This document shows positions 19,303 to 28,213 of a DNA stretch of 64,000 nucleotides, piece by piece (positions within the stretch are counted from its first letter, which is position 1; each line of letters begins with the position of its first letter). Origin of the DNA: Algoriphagus sp. PAP.12 (lineage in GTDB: Bacteria > Bacteroidota > Bacteroidia > Cytophagales > Cyclobacteriaceae); NCBI RefSeq assembly GCF_026652115.1, contig NZ_JAPPSQ010000009.1, forward strand, positions 62,001 through 126,000. The letters run 5' to 3'. The translations under genes and the position numbers were made by a program. Below the pieces are notes generated by a model. It was not told where the DNA came from. It searched no databases and worked only from the letters and a program-made list of their open reading frames with translations.

Positions 19303-20763
19303 CTACTTCAATTTCACAAATTTAATTAATCCATCAAAATCAACTAGCTTTTTATCTATAAACAAAAAAACCATACCAAAATACAAACCTACGAGAATAG
19401 GAATACTAACGAGTCTTTCTAAGAAATCAAATTGCATAATATAAAACACATAGCTTGCAATAAATGAAGAACATAAAGCAATAAAAACTACTCTCGCAAC
19501 CAAATCTAAATGAAGGTGCATTGACTTTGATGAAATAATTTTTCTTGAAAAATAAAAATTTATTAAAAAGCTAAAAATGCTCGTAAGAACAAACCCCCAA
19601 ATCAGCACCTCCAAATTCTCAAGGTAAATTCCGATAAAAATAGTAACCAATTGAACGCACTTTTTCAATATTTCCAAAAAAAGGATATGATTGGTTTGAT
19701 CATAGACCTTAAATATAACACGGTTGAATTGCTCTTGCATATAAAAGAACGAAGCCACGATAAATGCCTTAAGGTAAAAAACAGAACCTAGCCAATCTTT
19801 GCCCAACAATAAGACAATTATATCCTCAGCAAAGGTGAAAATCAAAACAACAATCATTCCCACCAAAACAGTAAATACTGTGACAACCCGTGAAAATAGA
19901 TTATTAAAAGTGGCTGTATCATCCTGCTTCTGAGCCAGTACAGGAAATAAAACACGCTGGCTAAACGAATTTAATACATTATTGGGTACTTTCTGTAGGC
20001 GCTGGGCTTGATAGAGGAACCCTACCTGTGAAAGGTTAAAGTATCTTCCCAATACCAAACTATAGATATTTTCAAATATGGTATCTAAGAGTGTGGCAAG
20101 AGAAGTATTTACCCCAAATTTATAAGTTCTATTGAAAGACTCTTTGTTAAAGCTTACCCCCCCCGCAAACCCTTCAAAGTATATCAAAATAAAAGTTAAG
20201 AATATAGAATTTGAAAGGGGAAACAATGCCAGAGCCCAAATTCCCATTCCGTAATATGCCATAAGTATGGAGATAACACCCGCAAAGAAAGTTGACGAAA
20301 ATTGATAAATAAAGCGCTGCTTAAACTTAAATAGACGAATTAAATTGGTAATATTAATTAATTGAAACGCATTTACTATGATTGTTAAACCCGAAACTAA
20401 AAGCAAGGGTCTAATAACCTTACTTTCATAAAAAGCTGCAATATACCCAGAAAGTAAAAAAAGAATTAAATAAATGGCTGAACTTACCACTAAATTGAAG
20501 ACAAAAACTGTTGAGTAATCATCTCTGGTTACCTCTTTCATTCGGATTAATGCACCGGCTAGCCCACCCTTAGCCAGCACATCGCTCAAGAGAATAAAAA
20601 ACATAACAATACCCATAGCACCAAAATCAGAAGGCTTAATATAACGTGCCAAAACAATATTTACACCTAAACTAAGAATAACCGTTAATAACTGGCCACC
20701 GGACGTCCAAAAAAGACCGGTCTTTAGGCTTTTCTTAACAGTAGATTCACCACTCATATTCAT
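19303..20763 (-). CDS. wzx: Wzx-like lipid-linked oligosaccharide flippase (MOP superfamily)
   Basis: Flips undecaprenyl-linked repeat units to the periplasm. The 486 residues contain about 14 hydrophobic spans. The start KKSLKTGLFWTSGGQLLTVILSLGVNIVLARY and LGRYFNLSQVGFLYQAQRLQKVP match the WzxC/TuaB subgroup of polysaccharide biosynthesis proteins. Two possible ATG starts are two codons apart. The 5' end overlaps the upstream sulfotransferase gene by 17 bp and the polymerase gene follows after 26 bp. Confidence 0.92.
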   Translation of the reverse strand: MNMSGESTVKKSLKTGLFWTSGGQLLTVILSLGVNIVLARYIKPSDFGAMGIVMFFILLSDVLAKGGLAGALIRMKEVTRDDYSTVFVFNLVVSSAIYLILFLLSGYIAAFYESKVIRPLLLVSGLTIIVNAFQLINITNLIRLFKFKQRFIYQFSSTFFAGVISILMAYYGMGIWALALFPLSNSIFLTFILIYFEGFAGGVSFNKESFNRTYKFGVNTSLATLLDTIFENIYSLVLGRYFNLSQVGFLYQAQRLQKVPNNVLNSFSQRVLFPVLAQKQDDTATFNNLFSRVVTVFTVLVGMIVVLIFTFAEDIIVLLLGKDWLGSVFYLKAFIVASFFYMQEQFNRVIFKVYDQTNHILFLEILKKCVQLVTIFIGIYLENLEVLIWGFVLTSIFSFLINFYFSRKIISSKSMHLHLDLVARVVFIALCSSFIASYVFYIMQFDFLERLVSIPILVGLYFGMVFLFIDKKLVDFDGLIKFVKLK

Positions 20764-21436
20764 AATTAAAGTGAGTGAAATCTAATTCGTATTTCTGGAA
20801 TATTTTATCCTTTGACGAGCTAGTTAGACGTTTTGGGTCATTTTGTACCCTTAACTTTTCTCTCATATTTACAAGGGTCCTCTTCACAATACTGTCTCCT
20901 TTATTGCTTAATTTGTTATAATGCTTTAATTCAATATTCTTACTAAAAAAATTAATATTGGAGATAATATTGGTGAAATCAACACTAATAGACTCAAATT
21001 TGCCAATATAATCCACTAGGCATTTTCCATTTTCGTCAAATAAATAATCATAGGCAGGTTTCATAAAAAAACCATACATTTTGTCTTCAGATAGTCTATC
21101 GATTTTCTTACTTACAAATGTATCAAAGTCAACATACCTGTCAAAATTTAAAAATTTGTACGTAGAGTAGATACGGGAAATTGGGTTCCTAACAAAAGCA
21201 AATTTAAAATAGGATTCAAAAAGCTCTTGAGAAATGAAATGTCCAGATACATATTCTCTAGCCAATAAATGTGATATTCTTCTTGGCCCTAATGAAATGT
21301 TGGTACTTGCACCTAGAAGTAATGCATGTCTATTATCCATATCAAGGTCCAAATCTTCTAAAAAAACTCTTTCAATACTTGTTCCCGCTGCCTTTGGTAC
21401 ATGTATAAAAATACACTTATGTTTATGTGATATCAT
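20747..21436 (-). CDS. PAPS-dependent carbohydrate sulfotransferase (sulfotransferase family 2-like)
   Basis: Second sulfotransferase of the locus, of a different subfamily from the one at 15041. The 5'-phosphosulfate loop HVPKAAGTSIE is at residues 12-22 and the 3'-phosphate segment FAFVRNPISRIYSTY at 79-93. This pattern is shared with animal chondroitin/heparan sulfotransferases and bacterial polysaccharide sulfotransferases. 229 residues, no signal or membrane segment. It overlaps the flippase gene by 17 bp. Together with cysDNC and cysQ it supports a sulfated polymer. Confidence 0.87.
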   Translation of the reverse strand: MISHKHKCIFIHVPKAAGTSIERVFLEDLDLDMDNRHALLLGASTNISLGPRRISHLLAREYVSGHFISQELFESYFKFAFVRNPISRIYSTYKFLNFDRYVDFDTFVSKKIDRLSEDKMYGFFMKPAYDYLFDENGKCLVDYIGKFESISVDFTNIISNINFFSKNIELKHYNKLSNKGDSIVKRTLVNMREKLRVQNDPKRLTSSSKDKIFQKYELDFTHFNYEYEW

Positions 21437-21492
21437 ACTCTATTACTTTTCGTTGTCCATCAAAAATCTCCATATTGAGCTACCTAAGGTAT

Positions 21493-22621
21493 TTAATTCT
21501 TCAAATCAGAAATACGAACATCTATTTCCGGATTAATGATCCTAATTTTTATGATACGAGTGTCTTCCGCATCTCTTTCCCACGGAAAATCAGCAGTATT
21601 TTTTAATATATACTCCTTAACTTCATGAGATCTTAAGACTTGGATGTTATTATTCCTGATTGGCGACTCAGATACCAATACTGAATCATTGCCATAAATA
21701 TAGATAACCCTTTTATTTCAATGATGGATCATATTCTATATAAGCCTTTACAGAGCCATCTATTCAAGAAAATAATGTTGTTTCATGAGAATCTGGTCCA
21801 TACTCTACAACATTCCCTTCTACGCTCATCAATCCATCTTGGATTTGTTTACCACGCCATTCTTTCCCAGAGAGCCTATAGGCAATTGCCATTTCTCCAG
21901 AATTGTATAAAAAGTTATTTAGTACAACACCTCGAGCCCCTCCCTTAAATCAAGGATTCCGTCAATAATTACAATAATACCCCCCCATAATCAAGACAAT
22001 TGTAACACTATAATGAACAAAAGTCCCCATAAAATGTGTCACCCCATTTGAATGCCTATTCTTATGAAGGCCTTCTCGAATTATGCAATTACTAATCGTA
22101 ATATCGTGAGAAGTGTTTTTTCTCCATTCCTCTGGGCTCTCCCCTTTAATTCTACTTCCGGAGGCCGAATTATTCTAGTCTATTGCCCAAGTGATTGAAA
22201 AGTGGTCGATAATTACATTGTAGGCTCCCCCGATAGTATTAGTCGTTGTCCCCGGTTTTATCTTAATATGTTGGAGACAACATCATGTGTTGCTATTATA
22301 AGCCCTCAGTTAACTATAGTGATCCTTAGAGACGGCCCTGTTTCCCCACGAGCTGTTAAGTCCGGCTCCGAAATTTTGAATGGGCGGCCTCTAAAGTCTA
22401 TTGACCCTGCTTTCTTAAACAATACAGGTCGAGGACCTTCTTTCTGCATAGCTGAAATTAATGAGCCTGGCCCTAAGTGATTCAATTAATTTACTTCAAT
22501 TACCCTCCCCTATTTGCCAGCCAATGTTTTTTAAGCCCATCCACTTTCAAATGCATTTAATCATTGGGAATAGTGAACAAGCTAAGAGAATATTAAAAAC
22601 AACCTCCTTAAATAAAATCAT
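21493..22621 (-). pseudogene. Pectate-lyase-like right-handed beta-helix protein, heavily decayed
   Basis: No intact frame exists, but translating the minus strand piecewise gives a continuous family-like protein. It has a signal-like start (MILFKEVVFNILLACSLFP, ATG 22619-22621), AFESGW(stop)KTLAGK(stop)GRVIEV, then LGPGSLISAM and EGPRPVLFKKAGSIDF. GLIIATHDVV follows, a frame change, then IKIKPGTTTNTIGGAYNVIID and HFSITWAID(stop). Further on are SHDITISNCIIREGLHKNRHSNG, GARGVVLNNFLYNSGE and the C-terminal RDAEDTR motif. In-frame stops occur near 22306, 22168, 21765 and 21718, besides several frameshifts. The order matches polysaccharide lyase family 1. It lies between ugd and a sulfotransferase gene, and could once have cut the uronate polymer made here. 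Confidence 0.82.
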
Positions 22622-22743
22622 ATCATGTCGTGTTTTTTGCAGTAGATAATTGAATAAATACTATAGTTAAAGAATAGAACTATGATACTTAATCTTCTAC
22701 TTCTCAATTAAATGAGTTAATCTCCTACCCACTAATCAACACT

Positions 22744-24060
22744 TTAAGACCCAATTTCATAGTGTTCGAATCCCAAAGTTGCAAGGTGTTTTTTATCGTA
22801 AATGTTGCGACCATCGAAGATCACTTTGTTCTTCAAAAGCTTCCCGACTACTTCCCAACTTGGAATTCGGAATTCAGACCATTCTGTCACCAAAAGAAGT
22901 GCATCTGCATCTACCAAAGCATCATAAGCATCTGTGCAATAAGTCACCTTATCGAAGATATAGTGCTCTTTTGCTTCATCCATGGCCACAGGATCGTAGG
23001 CTTTGACTTTAGCGCCAGCTGCTCTCAATTCGTCAATAATAACTGCTGCCGGAGCCTCGCGCATATCGTCAGTGTTTGGTTTGAAGCTCAAACCCCACAT
23101 CGCAAAGGTCATCCCCGAAAGATCCTCGCCAAAATGAGCCTTGACTTTATTGGCCAAGACATGTTTCTGATCCTCATTCACATCTTCTACCGACTGAAGT
23201 ACTCGGAGTTCATGTCCATATTCACGGCCAGTCCGGATGATTGCTTTCACATCTTTTGGGAAGCAAGATCCTCCGTAACCAACTCCCGGATAAATAAATT
23301 TATTCCCGATTCTTGGGTCTGAGCCAATCCCTTTTCTCACCATGTTGGCATCAGCACCCACTTTTTCGCAAAGATTAGCAATGTCATTCATAAAGGAGAT
23401 CTTGGTGGCCAGCATGGCATTTGCCGCATATTTGGTCATTTCCGCAGATGGAATATCCATGTAAATGATGCGCTCCCCACTAAGTTGGAACGGTTTGTAC
23501 AGGCGCTTCATAATCTCTTCCGCACGTCCATCATCAATTCCGATCACGATTCTATCTGGTTTCAAAAAGTCCTCAACTGCTGCACCTTCCTTCAAAAATT
23601 CAGGATTAGAAGCTACTGCAAAAGGAAGGTCAGAAGCTCTCTGATCCAACGCAGATTTAATGGCTCTTCTCACTTTTTCTCCAGTAGTGACAGGCACCGT
23701 ACTTTTGGTAGCGACTAAAATGTAGTCTGTCATCTTCTGACCAATTTCATCTGCTACTGCCAATACATATTTCAAGTCAGCGGATCCATCTTCACCCGGA
23801 GGTGTTCCCACGGCTATAAATGCTACGGCTGATCCCTGAATTGCTTCTCCCAAATCAGTACTGAATTTCAGTCTTCCACTTTTATAATTACGAACCACTA
23901 CTTCTTCAAGTCCTGGTTCATATATAGGCATTATGCCTTTCTTGAGGTTATCTATTTTTTTCTGATCGATGTCAACGCAGGTTACTTCTATTCCTACATC
24001 TGCAAAACATGCTCCTGATACCAAGCCTACATAGCCCGTTCCTACAACTGCTATTTTCAT
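22744..24060 (-). CDS. ugd: UDP-glucose 6-dehydrogenase
   Basis: Oxidises UDP-glucose to UDP-glucuronate using two NAD+. At 438 residues it is standard length. The NAD-binding motif AVVGTGYVGLVSG is at the N-terminus; the catalytic Cys lies in YPGVGYGGSCFPKD near residue 262; KPNTDDMREAPA near 325 is the C-terminal UDP-binding part. It ends the nucleotide-sugar block and its start touches the stop of the UDP-glucuronate 4-epimerase gene, so UDP-GlcA and UDP-GalA production are coupled. DNA here is more GC-balanced than the neighbouring polymerase genes. Confidence 0.96.
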   Translation of the reverse strand: MKIAVVGTGYVGLVSGACFADVGIEVTCVDIDQKKIDNLKKGIMPIYEPGLEEVVVRNYKSGRLKFSTDLGEAIQGSAVAFIAVGTPPGEDGSADLKYVLAVADEIGQKMTDYILVATKSTVPVTTGEKVRRAIKSALDQRASDLPFAVASNPEFLKEGAAVEDFLKPDRIVIGIDDGRAEEIMKRLYKPFQLSGERIIYMDIPSAEMTKYAANAMLATKISFMNDIANLCEKVGADANMVRKGIGSDPRIGNKFIYPGVGYGGSCFPKDVKAIIRTGREYGHELRVLQSVEDVNEDQKHVLANKVKAHFGEDLSGMTFAMWGLSFKPNTDDMREAPAAVIIDELRAAGAKVKAYDPVAMDEAKEHYIFDKVTYCTDAYDALVDADALLLVTEWSEFRIPSWEVVGKLLKNKVIFDGRNIYDKKHLATLGFEHYEIGS

Positions 24061-25070
24061 TAATCTGTTATATTATAATATTTTTTATACCAGTTTACAA
24101 ACTTCTGAATTCCCTGTTTTAATTCTATTGAAGGTTTGTAAGAAAAGTTACTTCTTAATTTATCGGTATCCGCATAGGTTATTTGAACATCACCAGGTTG
24201 AGCCTTCACAAACTTCTTAGCTAATTCTTTTCCTGTGCTCTTTTCTATTAGGCTAATAAATTCACCGAGTCCTAAAGGCTTTCCTTGACCTATATTACAG
24301 ACTTCAGCTCCTTCAATTTTAATACGCTGATCAAAAATTTGAATAATACCATTTACTATATCGTCAATATAGGTAAAATCTCGTTTTTGATTCCCCTGGT
24401 TAAAAACCTTAATTTCAGTTCCTTCAAAAGCTGATTTGGTGAATATAAAAGGGGCCATATCTGGCCTACCCCAAGGTCCATAAACAGTAAAAAACCTTAA
24501 TCCTACTGATTCTATTCCAAAAAGATGATGGTAGGTATGGGCCATTAGCTCATTAGATCGTTTGGTGGCTGCATATAAACTAACCGGCTTATTGCAATTT
24601 TCATTCTCCGAAAAAGGTTGAACCGAATCCAAACCATATACTGAAGAACTTGAAGCATAGATCAAATCTTTAATTTTTAAATACCTGCAAAATTCTAGGA
24701 CATTTAAAAAACCTTCTACATTGGATTTGATGTATGATTTGGGGTTTTCTAGGCTATACCGTACACCAGCTTGGGCAGCCAAATGAATGATAGATGTTAT
24801 ATGAAATTCATTTGAAAGAAGTTCCCAAAGATGATCATCAGTGATATCAGCCTTTAAAAAAGTAAAATTTCCAAATTCGTACTCTTTAATTCCCTTAGTT
24901 TCAAGTCCTACAAACGATATACCTAACTCATTCAGCCTGTCCAACTTAAGCTTCGGATCATAATAATCATTTAGATTATCAACTCCTATAACTTGATGAC
25001 CATGTTCAATCAGCTTTTTACTGAGATGATAACCAATGAAACCAGCAGCACCTGTTACTAAAACTTGCAT
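24060..25070 (-). CDS. UDP-glucuronate 4-epimerase
   Basis: SDR enzyme interconverting UDP-GlcA and UDP-GalA. The Rossmann motif VTGAAGFIGYHL is at residues 5-16; the catalytic Ser/Tyr-x3-Lys are in YASSSSVYG (~125) and SLYAATKRSNELMAHTY (~150). VDNLNDYYDPKLK, AAQAGVRYSLENP and FFTVYGPWGRPDMA are hallmarks of the GalA-forming epimerase group rather than GalE. 336 residues. It shares a base with the ugd gene, forming a two-step route from UDP-glucose to UDP-galacturonate. Confidence 0.9.
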   Translation of the reverse strand: MQVLVTGAAGFIGYHLSKKLIEHGHQVIGVDNLNDYYDPKLKLDRLNELGISFVGLETKGIKEYEFGNFTFLKADITDDHLWELLSNEFHITSIIHLAAQAGVRYSLENPKSYIKSNVEGFLNVLEFCRYLKIKDLIYASSSSVYGLDSVQPFSENENCNKPVSLYAATKRSNELMAHTYHHLFGIESVGLRFFTVYGPWGRPDMAPFIFTKSAFEGTEIKVFNQGNQKRDFTYIDDIVNGIIQIFDQRIKIEGAEVCNIGQGKPLGLGEFISLIEKSTGKELAKKFVKAQPGDVQITYADTDKLRSNFSYKPSIELKQGIQKFVNWYKKYYNITD

Positions 25071-25113
25071 ATTGTGTTTATTAATTTTACAAAAATTAAA
25101 AAGGACAAACTAA

Positions 25114-26343
25114 TTACTCTGCTTGTCTAAAAACTTCATGACCACCTTCGACCAAATGCAAATCCTTTTGCATCAGCTTGATATCAGAAGCCATCATATC
25201 TTCAACCAATCCAGCTAAATCAAACTCTGGATTCCAGTCTAGTTGAGTTTTAGATTTGGTTGGATCGCCGAGGAGTAGGTCTACCTCTGTAGGGCGGAAG
25301 TAAATAGGATCCACTTTTATCAAAGTCTCTCCAATGTTAAGTGTTGATCCGTTAACCGTTAATTTGTTAATTGTTAACACGTCATTATCGTTAGTAACAC
25401 TTAACGCTGAACCTTTAACCATTAACTGCTGTCCTGTTGCTTCAAAATATTTTTGTTCATCGACTGAATCCAAGATCCCGACCTCGCCAATTCCTTCTCC
25501 TTCCCATCGGATTTTGAAACCCACATGCGCAAAAGCCATTTCAACGAAATCACGTACTTTGGTCGTTTTTCCAGTAGCAATCACAAAATCCTCCGGCTTT
25601 TCCTGTTGCAAAATTAACCACATGGCTTTTACATAATCTTTGGCATGTCCCCAGTCTCTTAATGCCTCCAGATTACCTAGGTATAGGCAATCCTGCAAAC
25701 CCAAGGCAATAGCTGAAACTGCCATAGTAATTTTTCTTGTAACAAATGTTTCTCCCCTTCTGGGAGATTCGTGATTAAACAAAATCCCATTGCAAGCAAA
25801 CATATTATAAGCCTCCCTGTAGTTCTTGGTAATCCAAAAACCATAAATTTTTGCTACTCCATAAGGTGATCTCGGATAGAACGGAGAGCTCTCATCATAA
25901 AACCCTTTTTCGTTTTTATTCTCAGGCATACCTCCATATAATTCAGAAGTAGACGCCTGATAAATTCTGGTTTTCTTCTCTAAACCTAAAATTCGGACTG
26001 CCTCCAAAATTCTTAATGTACCGATTCCATCTACATTGGCCACATATTCCGGAGAATCAAATGAAACTTTTACATGAGACATCGCCCCCAAATTATAGAT
26101 CTCATCTGGCTGAACTTCCTGAATAATTCGAATAATATTGGTCGAATCTGTTAAATCCCCGTAATGCAATTTGAAGTTCACATGATTTTCATGCTGATCT
26201 TGGTATAGGTGATCTATTCGTTGCGTGTTAAATGAAGAAGCTCTTCTTTTCACGCCGTGTACTTGGTATCCCTTTTCTAGCAGGAGTTCTGCCAAGTAAG
26301 ATCCATCTTGACCAGTAATACCTGTGATTAGTGCCGTTTTCAT
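25114..26343 (-). CDS. gmd: GDP-mannose 4,6-dehydratase with in-frame repeat insertion
   Basis: Makes GDP-4-keto-6-deoxymannose, first step to GDP-L-fucose. N-terminal [33 protein letters not shown], catalytic [10 protein letters not shown], and [18 protein letters not shown] with [16 protein letters not shown] are all present. At 409 residues it is about 30-40 longer than usual. The excess is residues ~307-334 (25342-25425), a segment rich in TTAAC/GTTAA units inserted in the variable stretch just before [17 protein letters not shown]. The frame stays open and catalytic motifs are intact, so function is probably kept. It overlaps nothing; fcl lies 86 bp upstream. Confidence 0.94.
   Translation of the reverse strand: MKTALITGITGQDGSYLAELLLEKGYQVHGVKRRASSFNTQRIDHLYQDQHENHVNFKLHYGDLTDSTNIIRIIQEVQPDEIYNLGAMSHVKVSFDSPEYVANVDGIGTLRILEAVRILGLEKKTRIYQASTSELYGGMPENKNEKGFYDESSPFYPRSPYGVAKIYGFWITKNYREAYNMFACNGILFNHESPRRGETFVTRKITMAVSAIALGLQDCLYLGNLEALRDWGHAKDYVKAMWLILQQEKPEDFVIATGKTTKVRDFVEMAFAHVGFKIRWEGEGIGEVGILDSVDEQKYFEATGQQLMVKGSALSVTNDNDVLTINKLTVNGSTLNIGETLIKVDPIYFRPTEVDLLLGDPTKSKTQLDWNPEFDLAGLVEDMMASDIKLMQKDLHLVEGGHEVFRQAE
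25336..25425. repeat. TTAAC-rich repeat element inserted inside gmd
   Basis: Contains at least six GTTAA/TTAAC units and a 10-bp inverted repeat, GTTAAGTGTT at 25336-25345 with AACACTTAAC at 25396-25405. About 84 bp (28 codons) are extra relative to typical Gmd proteins. Similar units fill the gmd-fcl spacer at 26344-26430. Confidence 0.75.
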
Positions 26344-26430
26344 ATTGTAATGTTAAATGTTAATGGCTAAACGTTAAATGTTAATTGTAATGGGTAATAT
26401 GATTAACTTATTAACTCTTAACTCAATAAC
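26344..26430. repeat. TTAAC/GTTAA repeat tract between fcl and gmd
   Basis: The 86-bp spacer is built from near-repeats such as gttaaatgttaatgg and cgttaaatgttaattg, then ttaacttattaactcttaac. It resembles the element inside gmd and may be the same repeat family. Confidence 0.6.
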
Positions 26431-27380
26431 TAAATTTTAACCTCTTTAAAATTCTCCTGATTCTCCAAGAACCATTCATAAGTACTCTTAATCCCCTCTT
26501 CCAATCCAACTTTCGCTTTCCAGCCAGCTTTTTCCATTTTGGAAACATCCATTAATTTTCTTGGAGTTCCATCAGGTTTAGTAGAATCCCAAAGAATTTC
26601 CCCATTATGCCCTACAGTTTTTTGAATCAACTCAGCTAGTTCCTTGATAGTCAAATCTGTACCTGTTCCTACATTATAGAGGTTATCCTGAAATTCATTT
26701 TCCAAAGCAAAAACCACAGCTTCAGCCAAATCCTCAACATATAAAAATTCCCTCATCGGAGCTCCAGATCCCCAAAGTTCTACTGGAATGTTTCCATTTA
26801 ATTTAGCATCATGAAACTTCCGGATCATGGCAGGTAGCACATGGGAAGTCTTCAGATCAAAATTATCATAAGGGCCATATAAATTAGTAGGCATTAAGGA
26901 GATATAATCCTTCCCAAATTGCTTTCTAATTGCTTCGCATGCTTTTACTCCAGTAATTTTTGCTACGGCATACCATTCGTTAGTCGGTTCCAAAGGACCT
27001 GTCAACAAATAATCCTCTTTTAAAGGTTGAGGAGCCATTTTTGGATAAATACAGGAAGAACCCAAGAATATAAACTTCTCAACATCAGCTTTTAAAGAGG
27101 AATTGATCAGATTATTTTGAATCTGCATATTCTCCATCAAAAACTGATAGGGATAGGTATTATTTGCTAAAATCCCTCCCACCCTAGCTGCGGCGTCAAT
27201 AACTACATCAGGTTTCTCATTTTTGAAAAAGTTCTCAACAGAATTCTGATTCCTTAAGTCCAGTTCTTTAGAAGATTGACCAATCAAATTGGAATAACCC
27301 TTTGTTTCCAAGGCTCTCCAGATGGCTGAGCCAACCATACCTCTATGGCCAGCGATGTATATTTTTGTGTTTTTATTCAT
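26430..27380 (-). CDS. fcl: GDP-L-fucose synthase
   Basis: Epimerase-reductase that turns the Gmd product into GDP-L-fucose. The NADP-binding motif YIAGHRGMVGSAIWRAL starts at residue 8. The catalytic Ser is in LGSSCIYP (~107) and the Tyr-x3-Lys in EWYAVAKITGVKACEA (~136). LMPTNLYGPYDNFD (~164) and the C-terminal substrate region are typical. At 316 residues it has the expected length. It lies directly upstream of gmd, so the pair supplies fucose for the EPS. A 12-bp gap separates it from the nucleotidyltransferase gene. Confidence 0.95.
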   Translation of the reverse strand: MNKNTKIYIAGHRGMVGSAIWRALETKGYSNLIGQSSKELDLRNQNSVENFFKNEKPDVVIDAAARVGGILANNTYPYQFLMENMQIQNNLINSSLKADVEKFIFLGSSCIYPKMAPQPLKEDYLLTGPLEPTNEWYAVAKITGVKACEAIRKQFGKDYISLMPTNLYGPYDNFDLKTSHVLPAMIRKFHDAKLNGNIPVELWGSGAPMREFLYVEDLAEAVVFALENEFQDNLYNVGTGTDLTIKELAELIQKTVGHNGEILWDSTKPDGTPRKLMDVSKMEKAGWKAKVGLEEGIKSTYEWFLENQENFKEVKI

Positions 27381-27392
27381 TTCTATACACTC

Positions 27393-27812
27393 CTATCTCT
27401 TTAATAGCCAACTACTTGATTGAATTTTCTCTCCCAAACCATCAATCAATTGGATACCTAATTCCTCACAAACTGGAACCTCAGGAATGGATTGATTATT
27501 CTGATCTCCCCCGTTGGCGAATGCCAATTGGTAAGAATTTGAAAGTTCTTTATAAATATGTAGGATCGTCTCACAAACTGTCCGGTCCTGGTCAAGAGAT
27601 AAAAAGACCCTATCCACACTTTTTATATTGGAAACTATAAAAAGTCGTTCTTCCTCTTTTTGAAATTCCTCCGAGCCTTTTAAAGCACGCTGCAAGTCAT
27701 TATTAACAATGACTATCAGTTCATCTCCTAAGGCCTTGGCATGGTTAAAATACTCAATATGTCCTTTATGTAAGGGATTAAAGTAACCAGAAACAATGAT
27801 GGCTTTTTTCAT
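27393..27812 (-). CDS. Small cytidylyltransferase-like nucleotidyltransferase (HxGH)
   Basis: Nucleotidyltransferase of 139 residues with the HxGH motif in GYFNPLHKGHIEYF (residues 9-22) and the VIVNNDLQRALKG segment, placing it in the cytidylyltransferase-like superfamily. Related proteins activate glycerol-3-phosphate, ribitol-5-phosphate or heptose-phosphate, but the substrate here cannot be read from sequence. It is the first gene of the nucleotide-sugar block, 12 bp before fcl, so it may activate an unusual decoration of the EPS. Confidence 0.8.
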   Translation of the reverse strand: MKKAIIVSGYFNPLHKGHIEYFNHAKALGDELIVIVNNDLQRALKGSEEFQKEEERLFIVSNIKSVDRVFLSLDQDRTVCETILHIYKELSNSYQLAFANGGDQNNQSIPEVPVCEELGIQLIDGLGEKIQSSSWLLKR

Positions 27813-28213
27813 TCTCTTTTTCTTACTCTAAAACGAATAACAATTTATTCCAGCTTAAAAAAATGGCAGATACAGCTTCGCCCTTTCAGTCCCATACATT
27901 AAAAAAGAAAAAAAGTTGAAAGAGCTAAAAAAGACTATGTCTCTGAAATTATATCTCCTTCTCCTATTTTCTCGTCTGCAGTATAGTCTTAGCTTAGATA
28001 TTTGGTAATTAAATAGACTGCCCTAAAGCAGTCATTTTTTTAAAAAAAAGAAGAAAAAACTGTCATATTATTAATTTTTGACAGTTTTACTCCCTATTTT
28101 CTGTTGTAAATATAATCAACTGAGTAGTTTTAGTACTCATTTTTTATCCTAATTTTTAAAGGATTTTTCATATACATTTTTATGTATTTCACTTAAAGAA
28201 TAGACGATTCGGT
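27813..28213. other. Gene-free spacer with two hairpins
   Basis: About 400 bp, AT-rich. It holds a terminator for the upstream unknown gene (28053-28088) and a second short hairpin, gactgc/gcagtc at 28016-28033, followed by a plus-strand T-run. I see no open frame with coding character. It probably carries the promoter of the nucleotide-sugar block, but no exact TAnnTTTG box stood out. Confidence 0.5.
28053..28088 (-). terminator. Rho-independent terminator after the 28214 gene
   Basis: A 10-bp inverted repeat (AAAACTGTCA / TGACAGTTTT) with a 13-nt AT loop, followed by a T-run on the minus strand. Confidence 0.7.

Noticed and set aside
21721..22649. Several plus-strand frames of 60-92 codons opposite the lyase remnant
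   Set aside because: They are the complement of the decayed pectate-lyase-like gene and overlap each other; none has a signal, domain or sensible start context.
22762..23322. 186-codon plus-strand open frame
   Set aside because: It is fully antisense to ugd, which has all catalytic motifs; the translation has no family-like features.
25336..26430. TTAAC repeats considered as a CRISPR array
   Set aside because: Units are short, irregular and lack equal-length unique spacers; there are no cas genes in the window.
28016..28041. Plus-strand terminator in the 27813-28213 gap
   Set aside because: A hairpin with a T-run is there, but no plus-strand gene lies upstream, so I only mention it in the spacer description.
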